Part shown: positions 49,768 to 57,232 of the stretch, in pieces
Position numbering within the stretch: the stretch's first letter is position 1
How the letters are laid out: each line of letters begins with the position of its first letter
Origin: Pelodera strongyloides
Taxonomy: Eukaryota; Nematoda; Chromadorea; Rhabditida; Rhabditidae
Assembly: GCA_036852015.1 (NCBI GenBank)
Contig: JAANDG010000221.1
Coordinates: 152,256 to 216,255, forward strand
Length of the DNA stretch: 64,000 bases
Reading direction: 5' to 3'
Position numbers and translations under genes: made by a program
The notes under the pieces: model-generated
What the model saw: the letters and a program-made list of their open reading frames with translations, nothing else
What the model was told of the DNA's origin: nothing
Databases searched by the model: none

Positions 49768-52700
49768 TGAGATATTGGGAGAGAAAGGATAAAGGAAAAG
49801 GAGTTCAGTTTTGACCTTCACAAGCACAGCCGCGATAAAATACTGGATTAGTGATAAAAAGAGACTAACAAAAGAAATGGATGCCTATGGCATGACTCGA
49901 ATTGTAATTTATATAATGTATATACGGCCGGGTCTCGTCAGTACGAACCATGCCACTCTATATTATTAACATATAAATCTGAATAATATTTGTAATAAAA
50001 CTAAGGTGCAAAGTAGAAACAAAATGTGGATGAGAAAAAAAGGAGCTGTACCCTATTTGGGTATTGACCACTAGACAACTTAACAGACATGCCAGGGAGA
50101 ACTTTGTAGTTTGTATTTTAACGGGAACCATATCCGTGGTGTGACCTACAGACCAAATGGGCATACAGGGTTTTGTAGTTTGTATACCGACTTATATCAT
50201 GGACACGATGTGTCCCTAGAAAAGTAATTTATAAGAGTACAGCACAAATGTCTATAAAACACATTAGGCCACTTCTCTATTGACCTTGCTGTATATGGAA
50301 AAGTCATTAGTCAGAGTGAATGATTACAGGGTTTAAGTATATGTATAAATTATCAGGTTGACCTTTTCGCTGCTCTAGCCATAAGCCAAAGAACCATTTC
50401 CGCCCCAAACTATCATATCGGAATCAGAAAAAGAGATATCATACATTGATTTGTTATCAGCATCACTAAATATTAATCGTAATCGGAAAACTTTTGCTCT
50501 CACGCAAAAATATGGACAAAGATTGCAAATCATTCAGGGTTAAAGGAGGAGGCTCACGAGAATGAAGTGCTCAACTGGTTTCCTTTTATCGACAGACGAT
50601 GGTATTAAATTCCGAAAGACTTACTTTACAAAGCAAAAGCTTTTACTTGGAAGGAGTAAATCAATATAAAACTATGGTCTATTAAAATTTTGAATCGTAG
50701 TAAATAGTTGATTTCCATAGGGGGCATGCAAATTACAAGTCATTTTGCAAGCCGGCAAAAAATTTGAATGCCCACTATGGAAATCAACTATTTACTACGA
50801 TCCAAAATTTTTATAGACTTCATAGCCTTATATTGATTTACTCCTTCCAATTAAAAGCTCTTGCTTTGTAAAGCATGTCTTTCGGAATTTAATACCATCA
50901 TATTTCCATAAACGGAACGGAAACCATTTGAGCACTTCATTCTCGTGAGCCTCCTCCTTTAAACAAAATACAAATAAAGAACAGTTGGTGTTAGTCCGCT
51001 TTTCAAATTTTCATAGTCTGCAAAACAGTGCATCTCATATATATTTATTACTGTCATAGTTTCCTAACGTTCTCAGTTGAAGGAATTTAGGGAAATAAAC
51101 GTTTTCTCACACCCAGGTAACTGACTCACGGTAGGCATCATTGACAGTATTGTATCTTGCCCAAGCGAACGCAATGATGCTTATACACAAAAATCGTCAC
51201 GTAATACTTATCCAAAATGTGGTGATTCATGGGTTCTTAGCGTCAGGTGGTAGGGCCTTGTTCTCATGGACATATGAATGAAATGTGCAGAATTATATTA
51301 CGATTACACGCTATGAGCTCATGACCGAAGACAGTATTATGACATATGGGGTTTGGGGTAGGAACCGTTTTCTATTTTGGCCGATTCGGAGTCATACAAA
51401 CAAGGATTTAGCAGTTTAGCACCCCCTCGGCTATATTACAAACATCTGATGCCGAACTTTTACAAAATCATAAGTCATAAGGATCTGGACAAAAATTCAC
51501 TCTCAATGTCAGAACAAAGTATTCTAAATCTAGGTATTCTAAGTATTCTAAATCTAAATCTTACAAGGGCTTACTTGAGTGTTACAGCTTTTTTTGAGTA
51601 ATAATTAATAACTCATCCTTTCTCTGAAGTATGGCTAACAGGTTAACACCGTTTACCTAGGCAATCAACGCTGTTCCCAGATGGCTGGTTTTCAACGCCC
51701 AAAAATTCGTTTTCTTTTGTCGTAACGATAGTGAAATTCGTCTATTTAAGCTTAGACTGGTTTGCGTCCGACAAGTAGCATTTAAGCTGACCGCTGAGAG
51801 CTAGAACACACAGCTACCACGCGGCTATGCAACAACAAGACAAGACAGCAAGGCAAAAACTAGAGAGAAGTTGAACTTGCTGCTGACAAGAAAGAGAGAA
51901 ATTTGCATATTTTGGCTTACCGTATGCAAAGGGTTTCGTGGTTTGGTTGCTCAGTTGAGTAAAGCAAAACCTAAGGGATAACGCTTTCTGGTCGTTTACA
52001 CTCTTTGATCTCTTAATGTCTTTTTAAACGGAGATGAAAATGTGTTCAGAAAATGCAAATGTAAGAAGGTTACCGAAAACTATGCAAGTGAATTAATTTC
52101 ATAGACTAGGTTGTTGTCTCTTAAACAGGTCTGTAATGTTGCAATGGAACAGTTGCTTCCGCTTAAATAACCCTAAGCCTAAGTTACTTGCTTGCGAAAA
52201 ATAAAAATAAATCCCACCTTATCAATGCACATCGCATCTTTATGGCATGTGTTCAATTTCGGTTGCGAGCACTCGTTGACGAGTTTGCAACGGCCGTCAC
52301 CTGGAAAAATAGCTTTTGTGGAAAGAAAGAAGTCTAAGGTTGCTTATGCCAAATCGTAATCCTGAGCTTTATCGTAAGTTTAACCCAAAGTACTGTAGAA
52401 CTGTAGATAAAGGTTCATGCGCAGACAGTGTTTGACACAGGTCAGCGCAACAATCCTCCATGGATAAACTCCGAATATTAAAGCGAAATGCTAGCCTCTT
52501 TGGAAAATTTGTATACGATAAGCAAATCCTATGTATCCTATGCTAATTTTGTACGAATGAAGTATGGTGGAAACCTAAAGTCAACAGGCCATGCCAGTGA
52601 AGCAATCTTCGTAGAGAATTAATATAAACTGTTTGAAACGTACCCAATCGGTTGATTCCTGGCGGGCATTCGCATCGATATTGTCCATTGGAGAACACAC

Positions 52701-53793
52701 AAACTTCGCCTTTTGCCTGACTACACGATAAGGGGTCATCTACACGGCATTCGAGTTGGGCTGAACAGAATAGAGTATAAATAAAAGAATAGAGAAAAAT
52801 AAAGGAGAAAAAATGTACTCATATAACCTAAGGATGCCGCTTCCAATATGTGTAATAAAAAGAAAACTTAAAAAAAAATAGAGATGTAAAAATAGGGTGT
52901 ATGATGGGGAATAAATGCCTAATGTGCTACTAGCGGTTTATCATGCGATGCTTTAAAGCGAAATGCTAGCCCCTTTGGAAAATTAGCATATGATAAGCAA
53001 ATCCTATGTATCCTATGCTAATTTTGTACGATCGTCCACGGTAATCGCACAAAATTAGCATAGGATACATAGGATTTGCTTATCATATGCAAATTTTTCA
53101 AAGAGGCTAGCAATTCGCTTTAATTCGAACAATTGCACTTTTTACACTGTGATCCGCCTTTCCAAAGATCGAAATAGATATTTGAATTTTCAAGAAAAGT
53201 GGTGAAAAACATTATTTCGATATTTTTGGCTATCATAAGAAATTTTCGGTAATCTTTAATTATTCATTTACTTATTAAACCACAAGGTGTGCATCATAAA
53301 TGATATGATCACAAGTGATTAAATGATATGAACTAATTAGACATCCCCTTACACAATCGAAATTAGTGCACATTTATATACAAAAAAATCAAAACAATAA
53401 CCAGTCACTGCATTGTAAAGGTGGTCTGTCTCGACTGTCAATAAACAAAATACAGGGAAGTGGTAGAAAGGAATAAAATGTAAAAAAAGAAGAAAGAGAG
53501 AGGGATAGAGAGAGAGAAAATGCGCAGTATGCACTTGTCGAAGCTACATGGTGAGTTTGCCTTCATTTCACGCCAGTTTATGCGCGCTTGTTAATCGAAG
53601 CTAACTGTTATTTATGTCTTACTCGCGTAGTTCTAACTGTTCGCCAATCTGTCCTTATCTGTTCTTACGTTACGGTATTTCCTTTTTTTCGTCGGCTAAC
53701 AAGGATATCCAGTATTCAAGTGAATAAAATGGGCTTGACACGATCGGGCGCAGCAGAACAACATGAAAGTTTCGTCGTAGATAATTTATGACG

Positions 53794-53839
<46 letters not shown>

Positions 53840-53857
53840 AGGAGAGAGAGGGAAAAT

Positions 53858-53893
<36 letters not shown>

Positions 53894-54313
53894 AAGGAAG
53901 AGCGCCTAGAATTAGAAGACGTAGTAAATTGTAGAAAAGCTAATAAAGTCTTCTACATGTAGACGCTACGATTGCAAAAGACAAATATGCTGAAGTCATA
54001 GTGTTATACATATGTTTCATCGCTGCCATTTATGCAATACAAAGTTTACAATCCAATATCTCCCGGGCAGTTAAATGACAAACAACTCATGAGAAAGTAA
54101 ATTAATATTTAATAGTTTATTCTTTTAGTACGGTGTTATTTAATAAATAAATAAATAAATAAATAACAGTAACATATTTAATAAATAGTAAAATGTAAAA
54201 AGTAACTTACAGTATGTCTGCCTCGGCGACTGATTGTAGCGTGGTTGATATGTGTTGTGCGCCGTTATTTGGCAGATGCCGTGCAGCAAAAGTAGCTGCA
54301 CAAACAGCCACAT
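22619..54313 (-). CDS. mup-4: MUP-4-like receptor: signal peptide, 28 EGF, vWA, 2 SEA, one TM
   Basis: I assembled about 62 minus-strand exons over 31.7 kb, all joining in phase, for about 2,133 aa. Order: signal peptide (1-20), eight EGF modules (about 35-450), vWA (about 457-640), fourteen EGF (650-1337), SEA (1338-1460), one EGF, SEA (1517-1628), five EGF (1630-1908), a single TM helix and a tail of about 225 residues. In C. elegans MUP-4 and its paralogue MUA-3 sit at apical epidermal hemidesmosomes and link intermediate filaments to the cuticle. I saw no LDL-receptor class A repeats and the length matches MUP-4, so I assign mup-4; MUA-3 is much longer with about 50 EGF. The introns are full of MITEs and GA repeats yet exons are intact. 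Uncertain points: two microexons near 44.2-44.4 kb and the splice at 23.1 kb. Confidence 0.9.
23290..23520. repeat. GA-rich then CT-rich microsatellite
   Basis: (GA)n from 23290 to about 23455 followed by (CT)n to 23520 on the plus strand, so the RNA could fold on itself. It lies in a tail intron of the MUP-4-like gene. Confidence 0.9.
23684..23768 (-). other. Exon-like segment in a MUP-4-like tail intron
   Basis: AATTAG acceptor, 28 open codons (RLLDFVPPVRPITRVIKRR) and a GTAATT donor. It begins in phase 0 like the preceding exon but ends in phase 1, whereas the next exon reads best in phase 0. It is either chance or a cassette exon that changes the frame. Confidence 0.25.
25601..25701 (-). 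CDS. mup-4: MUP-4-like transmembrane exon
   Basis: One exon encodes the membrane helix: AGLILATILALLFLLLALLC, followed at once by CLWMCARCR, a basic/Cys-rich stop-transfer sequence. Type I topology follows from the N-terminal signal peptide. The juxtamembrane cysteines may be palmitoylated (inference). Confidence 0.93.
26014..28198 (-). CDS. mup-4: MUP-4-like membrane-proximal EGF block (EGF 24-28)
   Basis: Exons 28198-28083, 27823-27674, 27138-27006, 26756-26668, 26395-26294 and 26164-26014. EGF 24 starts CYNSDCGENAVC; EGF 25 (CESPELNECDVNARC) and EGF 27 (DVDECALGLHNC) have the calcium-binding type start. EGF 26 (CSDVNYCPGNSTC) and EGF 28 (CGQCNGHGDCVHEP) are of the non-calcium type. EGF 28 has the laminin/tenascin-like C-x2-CNGHGxC pattern and abuts the TM exon. 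Confidence 0.9.
26791..26858 (+). pseudogene. tRNA-like sequence in a MUP-4-like intron
   Basis: A-box TGGCTTAGTGG and an exact B-box GGTTCGATTCC, with loop CTGGGAA between. The stems do not pair well, so it is a probable tRNA-derived SINE head. It runs opposite to the host gene. Confidence 0.45.
27270..27545. repeat. 36-bp minisatellite, about 7 copies
   Basis: The unit starts GTTATTCTGTTTTAGGTC and continues AATTTCCAGTTCAAGTAG, nearly identical in all copies. It lies in the intron between exons 27674 and 27138. Because 36 is divisible by 3 it makes a spurious repetitive ORF (LKQNNLLELEID) on the minus strand. Confidence 0.97.
28446..29940 (-). CDS. mup-4: MUP-4-like SEA domain 2
   Basis: Exons 29940-29828, 29487-29385 and 28565-28446. 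The fold order matches SEA 1: LPLWVVRDKDRELSFS, FEKGIAESYKKIPVGSGFV, then SWDHGILYNFTTHF, and a helix DLVEYIIHKNNFE. At the position where SEA 1 has NGSV this copy has NFTT, so the autoproteolytic Gly-Ser is missing and a sequon (NFT) takes its place. The intron between 29385 and 28565 carries MITEs ending at 29357. Confidence 0.85.
28796..29190. mobile_element. Probable TTAA element, poorly matched ends
   Basis: Left end TTAAAGGGACTGTCAAGCC. The right end read inverted is TTAAAGGGCATGTCGGGG. Only the outermost bases match. Its last TTAA is also the first of the family A hairpin that follows. Confidence 0.45.
29187..29357. mobile_element. Hairpin MITE family A, copy 2 (complete, 171 bp)
   Basis: TTAAAGCGAAATGCTAGCCCC to GGGGCTAGCATTTCGCTTTAA, an almost perfect palindrome centred near 29272. 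It lies 27 bases from exon 29385 of the MUP-4-like gene. Confidence 0.95.
30146..30174 (+). mobile_element. Non-LTR retrotransposon-type 3' tail
   Basis: AATAAA immediately followed by (ATT)7-like sequence, inside a MUP-4-like intron. The upstream extent is unclear. Confidence 0.4.
30560..30698 (-). CDS. mup-4: MUP-4-like EGF 23, between the SEA domains
   Basis: One exon carrying a compact six-cysteine module, CGNTFCNIDLGEEC...GRVCTCPKGMKRADANSKC. It is paralogous to EGF 22 (CGNVYCNRDLNEVC), so EGF plus SEA appears to be a duplicated unit. Confidence 0.9.
31160..32742 (-). CDS. mup-4: MUP-4-like SEA domain 1 and linker
   Basis: Exons 32742-32650, 32207-32095, 31863-31702, and a 30-base linker exon 31189-31160. 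It starts IPIVIRVTDRDGETLHYSSD, has the helix VVDDFIRGLGGAFKK, and shows QWDNGLLINGSVRLKPD. The GS followed by V fits the SEA autoproteolysis motif (G|S-V/I-V-V type). A last helix CEVFKELTYAIDEQNKK follows. The 30-base exon encodes AIITGPTTA and preserves phase. Confidence 0.87.
31435..31502 (-). pseudogene. tRNA-like sequence in a MUP-4-like intron
   Basis: On the minus strand: D-arm GAGC GCAGTGGGTAAA GCTC and T-arm GGGTTCGAATCC. The anticodon stem does not form, so it is likely tRNA-derived rather than a functional tRNA. Confidence 0.45.
33002..40787 (-). CDS. mup-4: MUP-4-like central EGF block (EGF 9-22)
   Basis: Twenty exons: 40787-40666, 40253-40118, 39855-39741, 39306-39214, 38963-38878, 38702-38553, 38298-38210, 38071-37951, 37640-37554, 37267-37133, 36567-36494, 36220-36151, 35810-35725, 35461-35381, 35206-35141, 34751-34673, 34461-34323, 34042-33897, 33684-33584 and 33085-33002. 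The modules repeat the pattern NEC...C..NAxCxDxxxGYxCxCxxGFxDxS...PGRxC, the calcium-binding EGF form typical of MUP-4/MUA-3. EGF 9-12 are more diverged. Introns often fall just before the GYxCxC half of a module. EGF 21 and 22 are separated by a Pro/Thr-containing linker (EQPPQEAEKTTIAP). Confidence 0.9.
33219..33241 (+). mobile_element. Non-LTR retrotransposon-type 3' tail
   Basis: TAATAAATT followed by an (ATT)n run, directly before the Helitron-like copy at 33284 in a MUP-4-like intron. Confidence 0.4.
33284..33522 (+). mobile_element. Non-autonomous Helitron-like element, copy 3
   Basis: A|TCTTATTATATAAAGGAG start. The middle matches copy 1 (CAAGCGAAATTCGAATTTTA versus its equivalent). 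A perfect hairpin CGCCTCAGGCG and the end AGCCGTCTGG|T follow. It sits in a MUP-4-like intron, opposite to the gene. Confidence 0.65.
33800..33870. repeat. GA/GATA microsatellite
   Basis: (GAGATA)n/(GA)n ending about 25 bases from the donor of exon 33897 of the MUP-4-like gene. Confidence 0.9.
35480..35715. repeat. AT-rich tandem repeat (TAGATAATTA units)
   Basis: Repeats of TTAGATAATT, with a higher-order duplication of about 110 bases containing TTTTTTCTTCATATAA. The array runs up to the donor of exon 35725 of the MUP-4-like gene. Confidence 0.9.
38749..38820. repeat. CT microsatellite
   Basis: A nearly pure (CT)n run of about 60 bases in the 175-base intron between exons 38878 and 38702; on the transcribed strand it is (GA)n. 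Confidence 0.95.
41114..43135 (-). CDS. mup-4: MUP-4-like von Willebrand factor A domain
   Basis: Exons 43135-43060, 42927-42770, 42481-42346, 41777-41696 and 41251-41114, about 185 residues. The metal-ion-dependent adhesion site is complete: FLIDGSGSIGS (DxSxS), a Thr in LTRTGAAIEH, and the Asp of IVITDGRSQD. Other landmarks are RVSVVQYSD, QLFAVGVTN and KMFHVNGFEDL. An intact MIDAS implies divalent-cation-dependent ligand binding outside the cell. In the protein it separates EGF 8 from EGF 9. Confidence 0.93.
41796..41967. mobile_element. Hairpin MITE family A, copy 3
   Basis: TTAAAGCGAAATGCTAGCCCC to GGGGGCTAGCATTTCGCTTTAA, complete. It is fused through one shared TTAA to a family B element on its right, in the vWA intron 41778-42345. 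Confidence 0.95.
41964..42144. mobile_element. TIR MITE family B, copy 6
   Basis: TTAAAGCGAAATCCCGGCCTG to a degraded right end CGGGCCATCTTTAA. It begins in the last TTAA of the family A copy. Confidence 0.85.
43163..43250. repeat. 45-bp tandem duplication related to MITE family F ends
   Basis: GCGGTAGGCACGTGGTTTG plus the following 26 bases occur twice in a row with a single terminal base difference. The unit resembles the end of family F (GCGGTATGACACGTGGTTTG). It lies in the 285-base intron next to the first vWA exon. Confidence 0.9.
43421..52760 (-). CDS. mup-4: MUP-4-like N-terminal EGF block (EGF 1-8)
   Basis: Exons 52760-52644, 52300-52218, 49008-48893, 48599-48479, 48164-48085, 47717-47600, 46970-46847, 46687-46541, 44989-44908, 44585-44518, 44353-44333 and 44214-44197 (two microexons), 43763-43669 and 43488-43421. 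Modules show the same C-C-NAxC-GYxCxC-GFxDxS-PGRxC layout. EGF 1 (CRVDDPLSCSQAKGEVC) and EGF 5 (CADSSTCGPNEEC) are atypical. EGF 8 ends CKCFTGYIDVSS...PPGRVC just before the vWA. The 21-base and 18-base microexons (encoding WRDPEL and QSHHR) both have good splice signals and keep phase, so skipping either also leaves an open frame. Confidence 0.88.
44640..44762 (+). pseudogene. Possible LINE reverse transcriptase C-terminal fragment
   Basis: An open stretch reads KAGNPKILWQTLARDLLQ, resembling the R-x-GRPx-x-W-x-D-x-x-x-x-DL motif at the end of RTE/CR1-type polyproteins. It is short, with no flanking RT motifs, and antisense in a MUP-4-like intron. Confidence 0.25.
45640..46400 (-). pseudogene. 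Penelope-like reverse transcriptase fragment, frameshifted
   Basis: On the minus strand in a MUP-4-like intron. An open segment (46277-45996) has VPQGGNASPLLADITLSMLE and the catalytic RYMDDI, then ends at LPF. After a one-base shift the frame resumes as LDLYLTRN and continues through CILGEILSINRC and ELAHKLHNN to a stop at 45644. LPFLD and a following R-rich region are usual downstream of the YxDD motif in Penelope-like elements. Fragments of the finger region (YTDIDAKSCY) lie upstream in other frames. It is a decayed, non-functional copy in the same orientation as the host gene. Confidence 0.6.
47202..47566. mobile_element. TIR element, 365 bp, ends TTTAAAGGGAATATGTA
   Basis: Left TTAAAGGGAATATGTAGGC, right GCTTACATATTCCCTTTAA; only about 20 bases at each end pair. 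It lies in the MUP-4-like intron between 46970 and 47600, ending 34 bases from the exon. Confidence 0.75.
49566..49768. repeat. Long GA microsatellite
   Basis: About 200 bases of nearly pure (GA)n with GG interruptions on the plus strand. It creates the longest spurious ORFs in the window (Arg/Glu-rich on plus, Ser/Leu-rich on minus). Confidence 0.97.
50540..50962. mobile_element. 423-bp hairpin MITE, family D
   Basis: Ends TTAAAGGAGGAGGCTCACG and CGTGAGCCTCCTCCTTTAA. The arms pair over about 190 bases each (for example AAATAGTTGATTTCCATAG and CTATGGAAATCAACTATTT). Confidence 0.93.
52478..52556. mobile_element. Half copy of hairpin MITE family A
   Basis: Starts TTAAAGCGAAATGCTAGCC and ends abruptly after AATTTTGTACGA, the middle of the palindrome. 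It looks like loss of one hairpin arm. Confidence 0.9.
52953..53123. mobile_element. Hairpin MITE family A, copy 5 (complete)
   Basis: TTAAAGCGAAATGCTAGCCCC to GAGGCTAGCAATTCGCTTTAA, in the first intron of the MUP-4-like gene. Confidence 0.95.
53797..53895. repeat. Poly(A) run of about 40 followed by GA microsatellite
   Basis: An uninterrupted A tract of about 40 bases, then (GA)n. It may be a retroposed poly(A) tail that seeded the microsatellite, or simple slippage. It lies in the first intron of the MUP-4-like gene. Confidence 0.9.
54211..54313 (-). CDS. mup-4: MUP-4-like first exon with signal peptide
   Basis: The ATG at 54313 opens MWLFVQLLLLHGICQITAHN, a clear secretory signal with a hydrophobic core, followed by a Gln/Arg/Tyr-rich linker. 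The exon ends in phase 1 at a consensus GTAAGT donor. The frame is open further upstream, but the ATG lies 14 bases after a TTTGCAG, a likely SL acceptor, so the earlier Met at 54397 is not used. Confidence 0.85.
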
Positions 54314-54340
54314 TGTGGGTGGACGACCTGCAAATTTTGC
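54314..54340 (-). promoter_or_regulatory. Probable SL trans-splice acceptor of the MUP-4-like gene
   Basis: The minus strand reads GCAAAATTTGCAG|GTCG, 14 bases before the start codon. This is an AT-rich acceptor without an upstream exon, as expected for spliced-leader addition. Confidence 0.5.
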
Positions 54341-55140
54341 TGCTATAAAGTGAGAATTGTTGCGGTGCAGCAAACATCGGATGATTCGACGCAGCACAAC
54401 GAAAAGTTGAAAAGTTACGCTAGAATAATAAATAAATAAAATAAAAAACTAATCCAAAAATTTTACAATATTTTATTTTGAAGCAAGAACGGTCAAATTA
54501 AATTACTAAAGCAATATTCATACTAGCTTGCCAACAGTATAGAAAAATGACATGGCTAATAAACAAGAATAATGTTTAGTTTAAAGCGTGGCGATACATG
54601 GTTTATGAAACATCTGCACTGCTGGGCAATTGTATTTTCAAGTTCTTTTTGTTCTGTTCGGGGTATTTCCGGCACAGAACGGTGTACAATTTGCATGCAA
54701 CACATGTACATGGTCACGCTTGTCCATAAGGTTCGCAAACCAAATGTCATACCGCTTTAAAATTTCAAGTCAAAAGCTTGAGCCTGTGTGCAGACAGCTG
54801 TGCTCAGTCAAAACGGTCATAGACAGCAACCGCAGACCATTCCAATTAAGAAATCACTCACAAAAAAAGCACGAAATATGATCGGAAAATCGTATTTCTA
54901 ACTGGGGAGAAGCTAGCTAAAGAAGGCGAAGAAAAAGCGATATTTTGATGTTAAAGAAGCGAATTGTATAGGCGGAAACCTGTTTTGCACCAACAGAGAG
55001 TTGCCATAGAAAGCATGAGAATGACAACGTATCACTTGCCATTTCTGATAGCAAATTAGTGCTTGGAAGAGGAAAAAAGACTAGTAGAAATAGGGAAACG
55101 AGGGAGTAAATGGTGGTAAAATGATAGAACCAAAATGATA
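54328..55140. other. Upstream region of the MUP-4-like gene
   Basis: The proximal promoter or outron should lie here. Apart from the family F MITE at 54581-54760 no element can be named. Confidence 0.4.
54581..54760. mobile_element. MITE family F, copy 4
   Basis: TTAAAGCGTGGCGATACATGG to CCAAATGTCATACCGCTTTAA, with inner arms GTTTATGAAAC and GTTCGCAAAC partly paired. It is about 270 bases upstream of the MUP-4-like start codon. Confidence 0.75.
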
Positions 55141-55146
55141 GGTAAA

Positions 55147-55238
55147 ATGATATTCGACCCCTCTAACCATTCGACCCCTCTAACCATTCGACCCCTCTAA
55201 CCATTCGACCCCTCTAACCATTCGACCCCTCTAACCTG
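55147..55238. repeat. 17-bp tandem repeat, five copies
   Basis: Unit CCATTCGACCCCTCTAA repeated about five times, directly upstream of the 239-codon ORF. Tandem repeats of this sort occur in the 5' regions of some LINEs. Confidence 0.95.
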
Positions 55239-55267
55239 CCAGAGAGCGGTCGCATCACCCCGCCAAA

Positions 55268-55987
55268 ATGATCTACTCTGATAACGCTCAAATCCCCACG
55301 CCTACCTCTCGCCCAGACTTCCCAATTCGCCAAAATATTCAAGTTACTCTCGCTGAGCTATTCACCGACCTGAAGTCGTTTATTCGCGAAGAAATATCTG
55401 AAGGATTTCGTCGGAACGAGCTCAAGGACCATTTTGTACTGCTCAACGCGAAGGAAACGGATCGGGTGAGTAATGATTTTGATATTGCAACCAAAGTTTT
55501 GGCTCTGTGCTCTTACTCGCCCGATTCTTTCCATGTAATTGGTCGCATGGGGAAACCATGCAACCGTCCCCGCCCTATTCTATGCCGTATGAAAGCTGGT
55601 TCTCGTTTGCCTCTGTTTAAGGAACTCGCCGATCGGCTCAAGAAGACCCCAGGACTCTCACACATCAATGTTCGTCGAGCTGAAACTCCGAATCAGAGAC
55701 ATGAGGGATATCTACGTCGTCAAGCTGCTCGCGAACAACCTTTGACCCCGTATGTGCCAGAGATCAAAGAACCAACTTCTCCAATCGAAAAGACACGTGA
55801 GGAACCGCAGTTACAATTGCCCTCCCCTCAATTGCCCGTTATTGATACAATTGTTGAGAAAGAACCGTTGCCATCAGCTGTTCAACCAGAATTAAACTCC
55901 CAGTTTACAGATGCATTCATGAAAGCATTTAATGAAAGAATACCCGCTCTAAGTGAAGAGTTTTCCAAGAGGTTCAATAGTAAATAA
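55268..55987 (+). CDS. Non-LTR retrotransposon ORF1-like protein (intact, 239 aa)
   Basis: A single uninterrupted frame from ATG to TAA. Residues 20-80 are amphipathic and charged (ELFTDLKSFIREEISEGF). Residues 88-165 show VIGRMGKP...RPRPILCRM...LPLFKELADRLKK...RRAETPNQRHEGYLR, recalling the RNA-binding RRM/C-terminal part of LINE ORF1 proteins. The remainder is Pro/Glu-rich with a C-terminal helix. The ORF is followed within 280 bases by AATAAA-(ATT)n, so there is no space for an ORF2. Codon use is normal for the host and no stop has arisen. Alternative: a young host gene derived from such an element. The family assignment rests on motif resemblance only. Confidence 0.55.
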   Translation: MIYSDNAQIPTPTSRPDFPIRQNIQVTLAELFTDLKSFIREEISEGFRRNELKDHFVLLNAKETDRVSNDFDIATKVLALCSYSPDSFHVIGRMGKPCNRPRPILCRMKAGSRLPLFKELADRLKKTPGLSHINVRRAETPNQRHEGYLRRQAAREQPLTPYVPEIKEPTSPIEKTREEPQLQLPSPQLPVIDTIVEKEPLPSAVQPELNSQFTDAFMKAFNERIPALSEEFSKRFNSK

Positions 55988-57038
55988 CTGGAACCCTGAA
56001 TACGCTATTATTTTATGTATGTCACTTAATTCTGCATTATTTCTTAAGTTCTTAGTTTCCCAATATGTTTGATACTAGTATATAGTGTTTCCTATGTAAT
56101 ACTTATTGTAATACACACGGTCCCTTATTAGTATGATGGTGTCTTTACTGCACCACATCTTAGGGTACCTTTTGGCTTTCGAGTTGCTAGATGTTATTTT
56201 TGAGCTTGCGAATGTGGAAATTATCGACTCTGTGAGACAATAAACTTATTATTATTATTAACCACAAACAGAATAAGCATACATTTATTTATGTATTTAT
56301 TAAATAGCACGGGTGACGGAAAGGGGCGCAGGACAAAATGTTATAATAAAGAGAAAAAATATTGCTCTTGAGTTATTATTACTATGTTTGCGGCTTATGA
56401 CTAAAATTAAGATAAGTTGGTCAAAACCGTGTGTTTTAAAAAAAATTTCCATACACATACGTGAGGAAAATAACTCGCTATCATATTCATACGTATGCTA
56501 TAGTAGGATGCCTTCAACAAATTTCCAAAAGGCAGGGAAACGGGAAGATACTGTATAAATAAGTGACGTAATTGCCGTTTAGTATGTAAATTTGAATCAG
56601 TCAATTGCAATTATTGTTGCCGAGAGGCAGTCGTGATAAATCCAAAATCATTTGAATATACGCATATCTAGCTGATGGAGAACAGGTCCCGTGCGACTTG
56701 AAAAACGCATTGATTAGCAAGGCAGAGTATGCAAATTTATGAGACGTAGCATAGGGAAGCAACAATATTGCTTGAAAGCATTAGACAGTCAAGAACACCT
56801 ACATATAAAACATATGGATCAAGCGTTAGATAATCTAGAACTAAGTAAGTAGATTGTAAGTAAAACGTAGTACTAATTGTTTGTCAGTACACTGATAAAG
56901 TTATAGACTATAGAGCCATGTTTCATTTGATTTATAATAACTTATGCTTGGAAGTAGGTCTAGTGGAAAGCTGTTCTAAAGCCTACAGGGAATTTTTCAA
57001 TGGGGCTATAAAAATAACAAAGTGATAGTGTTTCCCAG

Positions 57039-57232
57039 TTAAAGCGAAATACCGGCCGGTTTTTGAAACAAATCGAGTACACCTGCATTCCTATACAGCT
57101 GAAAAAATCGAGCTAGCTTATACAAACGAACACAAATACGAATAAAAAATCGAGCTAAATTCGAGTAACTTTGCATAAATGCGTAAAAATTCTGTTGTCC
57201 ACGATGCGTTTCAAAACCGTATTTCGTTTTAA
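57039..57232. mobile_element. TIR MITE family B, copy 7
   Basis: TTAAAGCGAAATACCGGCCGG to a degraded AAAACCGTATTTCGTTTTAA. Confidence 0.88.

Larger units (their letters stand above)
49009..52217. other. Largest MUP-4-like intron (3.2 kb)
   Basis: Contains a 200-base GA microsatellite and a 423-bp hairpin MITE. No nested gene recognised on either strand. First introns of large genes often hold regulatory elements, but none can be named here. Confidence 0.6.
55140..56262 (+). mobile_element. Candidate ORF1-only LINE derivative
   Basis: Tandem repeats at the 5' side, one intact ORF, a short 3' UTR and an ACAATAAAC(TTATTATTATTATTA) tail. The boundaries are approximate; no clear target-site duplication was found by eye. 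Confidence 0.45.

Noticed and set aside
49210..49827. 186-codon plus-strand and 110-codon minus-strand ORFs
   Set aside because: Their C-terminal or central parts are pure translations of the GA microsatellite (Arg/Glu or Ser/Leu); no splice or family evidence.
22619..54313. Assignment to MUA-3
   Set aside because: No LDL-receptor class A repeats and only 28 EGF modules; the length is near MUP-4.
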